Assembly: GCA_028281925.1 (NCBI GenBank)
Contig: JANQIX010000025.1
Span: 1 to 45,112 of the forward strand
DNA length: 45,112 bases
From: Alphaproteobacteria bacterium
Lineage (GTDB): Bacteria > Pseudomonadota > Alphaproteobacteria > DSM-16000 > Inquilinaceae
Direction of reading: 5' to 3'
Position numbers and translations under genes: made by a program. The notes under the pieces were generated by a model. The model was given only the letters and a program-made list of their open reading frames with translations. It had not been told where the DNA came from and did no database searches. Shown one piece after another: positions 35,834 through 42,889 of the stretch (position 1 is the stretch's first letter; each line of letters begins with the position of its first letter).

Positions 35834-38536
35834 CTACGATGAACTGCCGCCGCCCGGCGCGGCGTCGGTGTCGCTGCCCTTCTTTCCGGCCTTACTACCG
35901 GCCGGACTCTTGCGGCTCTTGGCCGATGCGGCCGACTTCTTCGGCTTGTCCTCTTTACCGGCGGCGGCGGCCTTCTTGGCTGGCGCCTTGCGCGACGATC
36001 CTTTGCCCTTCGCCGCCTTGGCATCGACCAGCGCCACGGCCGCCTCCAGCGTCAGGCTGTCGACGTCCTGGCTCTTCGGCAGGGAGGCCATGACCTTGCC
36101 GTGGCGGACATAGGGGCCGAAGCGGCCCTTGTAAATCGCAATGGCGCTGCCGTCCTTGGGGTGCACCCCCAGTTCGCGCAGCGGTTCGGAGCCGCGCGAC
36201 CCTTTGCGGTCGGCCAGCAGTTCGCAGGCCCGGTTCATGCCGACGGTCAGCACATCCTCGTCCGGGGGCAGCGACTTGAACGCATTTCCCAGCTTCAGAT
36301 AAGGGCCGTACCGGCCGATCCCGGCCGTGATCATCTGGCCGCTGTCCGGGTCGGGCCCTAGCTCACGCGGCAGCGCCAGCAGCGCCAGCGCCCGGTCGAG
36401 CGTAATCGCCATCGGGTCGTCGCGCCGCGGTAGCGACACACGCCGGGGCTTGTTGCCGTTCTCGCCTTCACCCGCCTGCACATAGTGCCCGTACGGGCCC
36501 TTGCGCACGCTGACCGGCTCGCCGGTCTCAGGATCATCCCCGAGCGCGCGCGGGAACACCGCGGCCTCCGCTGGCGACTCTTCGCTGACCACCTCCAGCG
36601 GTCGCGTGAAGCGGCAGTCTGGGTAGTTGGAGCAGCCGATGAATGCGCCGGAACGGCTGAGCTTGAGGCCGAGGCGCCCGTCTTGGCAGGCGGGGCAGGC
36701 GCGCGGGTTAACGCCATCGCTGCGCGGTGGGAAGAAATGCGGGCCGACCTCCTCGTCCAGCGCGTCGATCACCTGGGTCATGGAAAGGCCGCTGGCCCCA
36801 CCCACGGCGGCGGAGAATGCTTCCCAGAACTCGCGCAGCACCTGCTTCCACTGCCGTCGGCCGCCGGAGACGTCGTCAAGCTGGGTCTCAAGCTGGGCGG
36901 TGAAGTCGTACTCCACGTATCGGCTGAAAAAGCTTTTCAGAAAGGCGGTTACCAGGCGACCTCGATCCTCGGGGTGAAATCGTTTCTTCTCCAGCCGCAC
37001 ATAATCCCGATCCTGCAACACCTGAAGGATCTGGGCATAGGTCGATGGCCGGCCGATGCCCAGCTCTTCCAGCCGGCGCACCAGACTGGCTTCGGTGTAC
37101 CGCGGCGGCGGCTGGGTGAAGTGCTGCTGGCGGTCGATCTCGCCGGTGCGCTCCACGCCGTCGCCGGGCTGAACCTGCGGCAGGCGCCGCTGGCCGTCGG
37201 CGTCTTCGCCCTCGGCCGGGTCGTCACGGCCTTCCTCATAGACCTTCAGATAGCCGTCGAACCGGACAATGGACCCGGTCGCGCGCAAAACGACATCGCC
37301 TTCCGGGACACCGACATCGACTGCGACCTGGTCGAGGATGGCACTGGCCATCTGGCACGCGATGGCGCGTTTCCAGATCAGGTCATAGAGCCGGTGTTCT
37401 TCCGCGCCCAGGCGGCCCCTCAGCTCACGTGGTTCGCGGCGGGGATCGGTGGGGCGGATCGCCTCATGCGCCTCTTGCGCATTCTTCGCCGTGCTTTTGT
37501 AGATGCGCGGGTTATCCGGCAGATACGTGCTGCCCAGGCTGTCGGAGATCAGGCTGCGCATGGCGCCGATCGCCTCGCCGGCAAGCTGGGTCCCGTCGGT
37601 CCGCATATAGGTGATGAGGCCGACCGTCTCGCCGCCGATATCGACGCCCTCATAAAGACGCTGTGCGAGACGCATCGTCTGGGTCGCGGAGAGGCCGAGT
37701 TTGCGCGAGGCTTCCTGCTGCAGGGTCGAGGTAGTGAAGGGCGGGGACGGATTGCGCCGGACCTGCTTGCGTTCCACATCGGCGATGCGGAAGGCCCGGC
37801 CCTGAAGCCTGGACGCGGCCGCTAAGGCCGCTTCGGCGTTGGGCAGCGCGAACTTGTCCAGCTTCTTGCCGTCAAGGTGGGTCAGGCGTGCCGTGAACTC
37901 CCCACCGTCGGCGGTGCGGAAGGTCGCGGCGATCGACCAGTATTCGCGCGGCCGGAAAGCTTCGATCTCGAACTCACGTTCGCAGATCAGCCGCAACGCC
38001 ACCGACTGCACGCGTCCGGCTGAGCGCGACCCTGGAAGCTTGCGCCATAGCACCGGCGAGATGGAAAAGCCCACCAGATAGTCCAGCGCCCGCCGCGCGA
38101 GATAGGCTTCCACAAGCTCCGGGTTCACATCACGCGGGTTCGCCATCGCCGCCGTGACGGCGCTCTTGGTGATCTCGTTGAAGGTGACCCGCTTGAAATC
38201 GGCTTTGGCCAGCCCGCGCTGTGCGCGCAGCACTTCTTGGACGTGCCACGAGATGGCTTCGCCCTCGCGGTCGGGGTCGGTCGCCAGATAGATGTGCTGC
38301 GCCTCGCGAGCCGCCTTGGTGATTTCGCTGATGGGGCGCTTGGCGCGGTCGCCCAGCTCCCAGTCCATGGCGAAGTCTTCGTCGGGGCGCACCGAGCCGT
38401 CGCGAGCCGGCAGGTCGCGGACATGGCCGAAGCTCGCGAGCACGCGATAGCCGCCGCCGAGATACTTCTCGATGGTCTTGCCCTTGGCCGGGGACTCGAC
38501 AATGACAAGGTTCGGCGCGGACAAAGCGACCCTCAC
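35834..38536 (-). CDS. topA: DNA topoisomerase I
   Basis: Type IA topoisomerase that relaxes negative supercoils. 900 aa from GTG 38536; a TTG at 38524 preceded by GAGGG is an alternative start, and the true one is undecided. TOPRIM domain with VIVESPAKGKTI and DPDREGEAI (87-95), and catalytic tyrosine Y310 in TYMRTDGTQ. After the core comes one intact zinc finger (CPAC ... CSNYPDC), then three cysteine-free ribbon repeats with GPYGHYVQ, GRYGPYLK and GRFGPYVR, and a Lys/Ala/Ser-rich tail (last ~50 residues). Follows dprA by 49 bases. Confidence 0.95.
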   Translation of the reverse strand: MRVALSAPNLVIVESPAKGKTIEKYLGGGYRVLASFGHVRDLPARDGSVRPDEDFAMDWELGDRAKRPISEITKAAREAQHIYLATDPDREGEAISWHVQEVLRAQRGLAKADFKRVTFNEITKSAVTAAMANPRDVNPELVEAYLARRALDYLVGFSISPVLWRKLPGSRSAGRVQSVALRLICEREFEIEAFRPREYWSIAATFRTADGGEFTARLTHLDGKKLDKFALPNAEAALAAASRLQGRAFRIADVERKQVRRNPSPPFTTSTLQQEASRKLGLSATQTMRLAQRLYEGVDIGGETVGLITYMRTDGTQLAGEAIGAMRSLISDSLGSTYLPDNPRIYKSTAKNAQEAHEAIRPTDPRREPRELRGRLGAEEHRLYDLIWKRAIACQMASAILDQVAVDVGVPEGDVVLRATGSIVRFDGYLKVYEEGRDDPAEGEDADGQRRLPQVQPGDGVERTGEIDRQQHFTQPPPRYTEASLVRRLEELGIGRPSTYAQILQVLQDRDYVRLEKKRFHPEDRGRLVTAFLKSFFSRYVEYDFTAQLETQLDDVSGGRRQWKQVLREFWEAFSAAVGGASGLSMTQVIDALDEEVGPHFFPPRSDGVNPRACPACQDGRLGLKLSRSGAFIGCSNYPDCRFTRPLEVVSEESPAEAAVFPRALGDDPETGEPVSVRKGPYGHYVQAGEGENGNKPRRVSLPRRDDPMAITLDRALALLALPRELGPDPDSGQMITAGIGRYGPYLKLGNAFKSLPPDEDVLTVGMNRACELLADRKGSRGSEPLRELGVHPKDGSAIAIYKGRFGPYVRHGKVMASLPKSQDVDSLTLEAAVALVDAKAAKGKGSSRKAPAKKAAAAGKEDKPKKSAASAKSRKSPAGSKAGKKGSDTDAAPGGGSSS

Positions 38537-38585
38537 TTATCCATGGGCAGTGGCGGCCACGCCCCCTGATGGACGGCCCGCATCG

Positions 38586-39710
38586 CTAGAGCAGGCTGAC
38601 CCTGTTTCCGGCGTGCCGCTCCAGCCGGCCCGCAAGTTCCAATTCGAGCAATACCGCCAGAACGACGGGGGCAGACAATTGGCAGTCTCGCACGACTTCG
38701 TCAACGGGCGTCGGCGAGGGGGACAAAGCGTCCTCCACCCGTCGGCGGGCGGAAGAGAGGTCGGCATCGGCCGGCGCCGCTGCCATATGACGCTGCGACC
38801 GTCCCGCCATTGAGGCCGCGGCGGGTCCGTCGATCTGGCGCGTGAGCCCTTCGATGACGTCGGCCGCCCCCTGAACCAAGGTCGCCCCCTGCCGGATCAG
38901 GGTGTTCGCGCCACGGGCGCGCGGGTCGCGCGGCGATCCAGGCACGGCGAAGACGTCGCGCCCCTGTTCGCCGGCCATCCGCGCCGTGATCAGCGAGCCG
39001 GAGCGGGGTGCTGCCTCGACCACCACCACGCCCAGTGCGAGACCGGAGACCAGACGATTGCGCCGCGGGAAGTGTCGTGCGGTCGGCTGTGCCCCAAACG
39101 GGCATTCCGCGATCAGCGTGCCGTCGCGGCGGATGCGCTCGACAAGGGCCGCATTCTCTCGGGGATACACGACGTCGATGCCGCCGGCCTGAACCCCGAT
39201 CGTTCCGGTCCCAACACTGGCCGCATGGGCAGCGGCATCGATGCCGCGCGCGAGGCCCGATACGATCACGAAGCCAGCGCTCCCGAGATCGGTGGCCAGT
39301 TCTGCGGCAAAACGGCATCCGTTGGCCGAGGCATTGCGCGCACCGACGATGGCGACGGCACGACGGTGCAGCAGCGCCGGCTGGCCGGCCACGGCGATGA
39401 TCGGCGGGGCATCTTCGATGTCGGCGAGCGGTTCGGGATATGCGGATTCGCACGCCGCCACCAATCGGCCACCGAATCGATCGAGCGCCGCCATCTCGTC
39501 TTCGGCCGCCGCGCGCGGGTAGGATGTAAGCGGCTGCCTGCGGCCGCCGTGCCGCGCCAGATCCGGCAGGGCGGCCAGCGCCGCACCGGCACTGCCGAAC
39601 CGGGCCAGCAACTGACGGAAGCCGATCGGGCCGACGGACTCCGTGCGGGAGAGCTGCAGCCAGTCCAGGCGCTCCTTATCCGTCAACTCGCTTAGAGGTT
39701 GATGCCGCAT
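38586..39710 (-). CDS. dprA: DNA processing protein DprA
   Basis: Binds incoming single-stranded DNA and loads RecA during transformation; present even in species not known to be competent. The start is ATG 39710 (MRHQPLSELTDKERLDWLQL), as the 90 residues ahead of it in the open frame are low-complexity and overlap the divergent gene's leader. The product is 374 aa. Rossmann-like domain with VAIVGARNASANG, VSGLARGIDAAAH, HFPRRNRLVSGLA and EAAPRSGSLITARMA. The C-terminal winged helix (DEVVRDCQLSAPVVLAVLLELELAGRLERH) is present. In related genomes it usually follows plsY directly; here 2.3 kb separates them. Confidence 0.94.
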   Translation of the reverse strand: MRHQPLSELTDKERLDWLQLSRTESVGPIGFRQLLARFGSAGAALAALPDLARHGGRRQPLTSYPRAAAEDEMAALDRFGGRLVAACESAYPEPLADIEDAPPIIAVAGQPALLHRRAVAIVGARNASANGCRFAAELATDLGSAGFVIVSGLARGIDAAAHAASVGTGTIGVQAGGIDVVYPRENAALVERIRRDGTLIAECPFGAQPTARHFPRRNRLVSGLALGVVVVEAAPRSGSLITARMAGEQGRDVFAVPGSPRDPRARGANTLIRQGATLVQGAADVIEGLTRQIDGPAAASMAGRSQRHMAAAPADADLSSARRRVEDALSPSPTPVDEVVRDCQLSAPVVLAVLLELELAGRLERHAGNRVSLL

Positions 39711-39861
39711 GGCGCAACATTGGCCAGAGGCACGCCCCCGGTCAACGGCAGGCGCCGGTGTCCGTCGACCATTGGGATTGACACAGCAGGCCTTGTCGCC
39801 ATCCTCTCGCGGGATTTCAACCGGGCCGCAAGCGGCCGACATGATGGTCGGAGGGTTCGCC

Positions 39862-40503
39862 ATGAAGGGACACATCGTCACGCTCGCCGCTGCGGGCGTA
39901 CTGATCGCAGCGTGCCAGCAGGGCCCGGGCGGCGGCACGCTGCTGGGCGCCGGTGCAGGGGCTGCCGCTGGTGCTGGCATCGGTCTGTTGACGGCCGACA
40001 GCAGCGACGGCGTCGACCAGCGCCAGCGGGCGCTGATCGGTGCCGGTATTGGGGCTTTGGCCGGCGGCGCGGTCGGCTATTTCCTCGACCAGCAGGAACA
40101 GGAGCTGCAGCAGGACCTGCGGGGTACCGGTGTTGATGTCGCGCGGGAAGGCGAGACGCTGAAGGTCACCATGCCCGACGTGTCTTTCCGCACCGACTCC
40201 GCCGAGTTGGAGCCGCAGTTCTACGGCCCTCTGAACTCGGTCGCTGGGACCCTGAAAGAGTACAATCAGTCGTACATCAACATCTACGGACACACCGACA
40301 GCACCGGCGATGTGGCGTACAATCAGGGGCTGTCTGAGCGGCGCGCCTTGGCCGTGCGCCAGTACCTGATCGCGCAAGGCGTGAACCCCGACCGCATCAT
40401 CGCCCAGGGCTTCGGCGAGACTCGCCCCGTTGCCACCAACGAGACCGCGCAGGGCCGCGCCGCCAACCGCCGCGTCGAGATCGCGATCATCCCGATCACC
40501 TGA
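39862..40503 (+). CDS. OmpA-family outer-membrane lipoprotein (YiaD-like)
   Basis: 213 aa from ATG 39862, with GGAGG 7 bases upstream. It has a lipoprotein signal with lipobox IAAC (C18), a double glycine-zipper region (GTLLGAGAGAAAGAGIGLL and ALIGAGIGALAGGAVGYFL, roughly residues 25-75) and an OmpA C-terminal peptidoglycan-binding domain (about 95-213). The binding residues are in GHTDSTGDVAYNQGLSERRA and NRRVEI. It probably tethers the outer membrane to peptidoglycan. TTGACA at 39778-39783 may be its -35, but no good -10 is seen. Oriented against the surrounding operon and inserted between plsY and dprA. Confidence 0.92.
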   Translation: MKGHIVTLAAAGVLIAACQQGPGGGTLLGAGAGAAAGAGIGLLTADSSDGVDQRQRALIGAGIGALAGGAVGYFLDQQEQELQQDLRGTGVDVAREGETLKVTMPDVSFRTDSAELEPQFYGPLNSVAGTLKEYNQSYINIYGHTDSTGDVAYNQGLSERRALAVRQYLIAQGVNPDRIIAQGFGETRPVATNETAQGRAANRRVEIAIIPIT

Positions 40504-40555
40504 GGCTACCCATCACGACAGACAACAGGCCGGCGGGTCGCCGCGCCCTGAATCA

Positions 40556-40602
40556 ATCCGCTGCCCGGTCCAAGGCTCCTTGCCCTTGATCAGGCAGCGG
40601 AT
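40556..40602. repeat. 10-bp perfect inverted repeat with inner hairpin
   Basis: ATCCGCTGCC (40556-40565) and GGCAGCGGAT (40593-40602) are exact complements; inside, CAAGG and CCTTG form a second small stem. It coincides with the sequence shared with plsY. No T-tract follows. Confidence 0.6.
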
Positions 40603-40633
40603 CTAGCGTCGTGGGGGTTCAGACGACGGCGGC
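40557..40633 (-). pseudogene. Decayed second copy of the plsY 3' end
   Basis: Positions 40557-40602 match plsY positions 42095-42140 without gaps at 38 of 46 bases, in the same orientation. After a 2-base deletion, 40620-40633 matches 42160-42173 at 12 of 14. Read on the minus strand it gives IRCLIKGKEPWTGQR against plsY's IRRLLQGTEPRIGQR, and a plsY Trp codon has become TGA. Changes fall mostly in first and second codon positions, so it is not under coding selection. Similarity stops sharply at 40557. It could be an integration scar or a leftover of a plsY duplication. Confidence 0.55.
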
Positions 40634-41067
40634 ACTACCTGCATTCCGAATGCGATGCCGTTCGGCGCTGCCCGCGCCTCATGGAGCTGACCTGCGCCAC
40701 GGTCGCCAGTTAACTCAACTCACAATCGAAAACCGTTAGTGGGCATCTGTCGCCATTGTTGATCTGCAATGCCGGGTGGCGTAAACTCCCATCAATATTC
40801 ATTACGCAGGAATGTTTATAGAAATAAATGGAAACGCAAGCATGGCAATGTATCCGGAATAAATTCTCCACTATTTTCTAGTATTATTTGAATAGTAACT
40901 AAATTCCCTTTTAGTTTATTTGGCATCTCTGCTGTAATATTTGGAGAGCGGCAGAGTTTAAGCGGTCAATAGCAAGATCTTCGGACTCGGTTGGCGATTA
41001 GCTTCAGCCGTGAAAGGCAAAGCGCGCGCTAACGCCCCATGGAATGCACACCAAAGAGGGATGCGAA

Positions 41068-42069
41068 ATGACGATCAGCAGCACCGCAGAATCGGCAGCG
41101 CAACAGTCTGCGACGAACGCCGCAGCGCAGTTGGCGCCCATATTCGTTCGGGAGTGGAAGGCGCGGACATCTGCCGCGGACAATGCGTGGGCCAAGATCA
41201 TTTGGGCCCCTGAGCTTGGGCTGTTTGTGACTGTCTCGTTGACCGGCACGGGCAACCGGGTGATGACCAGCCCTGACGGGATCAACTGGACTGCGCGTAC
41301 CTCAGCCGCAGACAATGACTGGGAGGCCGTAGCGTGGTCTCCGGCGTTAGGGCTGTTGGTCGCTGTTGCGGAAACCGGTACAGGTAATCGGGTGATGACC
41401 AGCCCCGATGGGATCAACTGGACCATTCGGACATCTGCGGCGGACAACAATTGGCTGTCCGTTGCTTGGTCCCCAGAACTAGCCATCTTTGCTGCCGTCT
41501 CGTCCACCGGAACGGGTAACAGGGTGATGACCAGTCCGGACGGCATCAACTGGACCAGCAGATCATCCGCCGCCGACAATGGATGGGCAGAGGTCATTTG
41601 GGCTGCGGAACTTGGTCTCTTTGTTGCGGTGTCGTTCACTGGCTCGGGGAACCGCGTGATGACAAGCCCCCACGGGATCAACTGGACCTCAAGGGCGTCG
41701 GCTTCGGACAACAACTGGTCAGAGGTTGTCTGGGCGCCGGAGATCGGGCTGCTGGTTGCCGTGTCGGGGACAGGCACTGGCAACCGGGTAATGACCAGCC
41801 CCGACGGACTGAACTGGACATCCAGGCAGACGCCGGCAGACAACGAGTGGTTCAGTGTTGAATGGTCTCCGGGACTCGGTCTGTTGGCCTCGGTGGCCAG
41901 AACCGGCACGGGCAAACGGGTGATGACCAGCCCTGACGGCATCAACTGGACGCTGAGGGTCACAGAGACGGACAACGAATGGTTCTCTGTGGCCTGGGCG
42001 CCGGAACTGTCGCTGTTCGCGGCCGTGGCGCTGAGTGGGACCGGCAACCGGGTGATGACTTCCCTCTAG
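41068..42069 (+). CDS. Seven-repeat Asp-box protein, predicted seven-bladed beta-propeller
   Basis: 333 aa from ATG 41068 (GAGGG lies 7 bases upstream; the ATG at 41044 lacks a ribosome site). After 29 polar, Ala-rich residues without a signal peptide come seven units of exactly 44 residues, beginning at W30, 74, 118, 162, 206, 250 and 294; the last is cut four residues short. Each unit reads roughly W-T-x-R-T-S-A-A-D-N-x-W, then V-x-W-S-P-E-L-G-L, then G-T-G-N-R-V-M-T-S-P-D-G-I-N. The S-P-D-G-x-x-W part resembles the Asp-box (BNR) of sialidase-like propellers. The first unit supplies its own leading strand and the last lacks one, as in ring-closing propellers. Function unknown. Its stop overlaps the plsY stop. 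Confidence 0.85.
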   Translation: MTISSTAESAAQQSATNAAAQLAPIFVREWKARTSAADNAWAKIIWAPELGLFVTVSLTGTGNRVMTSPDGINWTARTSAADNDWEAVAWSPALGLLVAVAETGTGNRVMTSPDGINWTIRTSAADNNWLSVAWSPELAIFAAVSSTGTGNRVMTSPDGINWTSRSSAADNGWAEVIWAAELGLFVAVSFTGSGNRVMTSPHGINWTSRASASDNNWSEVVWAPEIGLLVAVSGTGTGNRVMTSPDGLNWTSRQTPADNEWFSVEWSPGLGLLASVARTGTGKRVMTSPDGINWTLRVTETDNEWFSVAWAPELSLFAAVALSGTGNRVMTSL

Positions 42070-42734
42070 CCTGAGCCGTCGCCTTCGGCCTTCCTCCGCT
42101 GCCCGATCCGCGGCTCTGTGCCCTGGAGCAGGCGGCGGATGTTGGCGAGGTGCTTGATCCAGACCAGGGCGGCGATGAAGACGCAGAATTCGGCGATCTG
42201 CAGGCTGGAGAGGAACCAGGTACCGATGGCGAGGTCGGCCAAGAGGTAGGCGTAGACCGGCGCCAGCGCGGCGGCAATCAAGGACGCCAGCGAAGAGATG
42301 CGGAAGAGGATCGCCACCACCAACCAGGCGAGGCACACCAGCACGCCGACGGCCGGTGCCATCGCCAGCAGCACACCGAGCGCCGTCGCCACGGCCTTAC
42401 CGCCGCGGAACTTCAGCCAGACTGGAAAGCAGTGGCCCAACAGCGCGCCGCCGCCGGCCAGCACTTGGAAATCGGGGCCGAAATAGCCGGCGGCCACCAC
42501 CGCAACGGCGCCCTTGCCGCCGTCCAGCAATACGGTGGCAAGGGCCAGCCATTTCTTGCCCGTGCGCAGCACGTTCGCCGCGCCGATATTGCCGGAGCCG
42601 ATGGCGCGGATATCGCCAAGGCCCGAGGCCCGCGTCAGCAGCAGGCCGAAGGGGATCGAACCAAGCAGATAGCCGATTACGGCGGCCGCGTAGAACGGCC
42701 ACGTATAGTCGAAGCTGCCGAGCGGATCGGGCAT
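42066..42734 (-). CDS. plsY: Glycerol-3-phosphate acyltransferase PlsY
   Basis: Inner-membrane enzyme that moves an acyl group from acyl-phosphate to glycerol-3-phosphate, the first step of phospholipid synthesis. The product is 222 aa with about five or six membrane segments. The three conserved motifs are present: GSIPFG and the GSGNIGAANVLR loop, the GHCFPVWLKFRGGKAVAT segment and the C-terminal ANIRRLLQGTEPRIG. Downstream of pyrC after a 155-base gap that contains a long palindromic repeat. A duplicate of its last ~77 bases lies 1.5 kb further downstream. Confidence 0.95.
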   Translation of the reverse strand: MPDPLGSFDYTWPFYAAAVIGYLLGSIPFGLLLTRASGLGDIRAIGSGNIGAANVLRTGKKWLALATVLLDGGKGAVAVVAAGYFGPDFQVLAGGGALLGHCFPVWLKFRGGKAVATALGVLLAMAPAVGVLVCLAWLVVAILFRISSLASLIAAALAPVYAYLLADLAIGTWFLSSLQIAEFCVFIAALVWIKHLANIRRLLQGTEPRIGQRRKAEGDGSG

Positions 42735-42767
42735 GCGACGGCCTAGGGTCTGGCGACATTAACAAGT

Positions 42768-42853
42768 CCCTCCCCCTTGATGGGGAAGGGTTCGGGTGGG
42801 GGTGATGGCGGCACGATCACTCCCTCCCAACCCTCCCCCATCAAGGGGGAGGG
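42768..42853. repeat. Long imperfect palindromic intergenic repeat
   Basis: Arms 42768-42806 and 42816-42853 are near-perfect inverted copies (about 38 bases each, with a few mismatches and one indel) around a 9-base centre. The arms are C/G-run rich (CCCTCCCCCTTGATGGGG at the left end). Similar CCCTCCCCC-type palindromes recur in intergenic regions of several alphaproteobacteria, from memory. It sits between pyrC and plsY and would form a strong RNA hairpin in that transcript. Confidence 0.75.
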
Positions 42854-42889
42854 CTTCAAGAGGGTCGCGTCCACGATTGTCTGCAGACC

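Larger units (their letters stand above)
40504..41067. other. 564-base gene-free region with hairpins and an AT-rich block
   Basis: No credible gene on either strand. The left part (40556-40653) has three inverted repeats and includes the plsY 3'-end remnant. The middle (40801-40920) is about 29% G+C by hand count, against about 60-65% around it, and holds a 6-bp inverted repeat ACTATT/AATAGT (40870-40875, 40891-40896). The right part is normal in composition and ends at the start of the propeller gene. A promoter for that gene presumably lies in the AT-rich part, but no hexamer pair is convincing. Confidence 0.7.

Noticed and set aside
39711..39980. N-terminal extension of DprA, and the matching plus-strand extension of the lipoprotein
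   Set aside because: Both run through each other's leader; the conserved DprA start and the lipobox signal fix the true starts.
40556..40602. Intrinsic terminator of the OmpA-type gene
   Set aside because: Long loop and no T-tract; the arms coincide with the plsY-derived sequence.
40919..40940. Sigma-54 promoter (TGGCAT ... GCTG) before the propeller gene
   Set aside because: The GG and GC elements are 9 bases apart instead of 12.
41152..42060. 132-base periodic direct repeats as a possible CRISPR-like or satellite array
   Set aside because: The period is an exact multiple of three, the frame is open throughout, and variation is concentrated at silent sites; it is a coding repeat.
39862..42069. 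A mobile element with its own integrase or transposase
   Set aside because: No recombinase-like product is encoded here; only the plsY 3'-end duplication hints at past integration.
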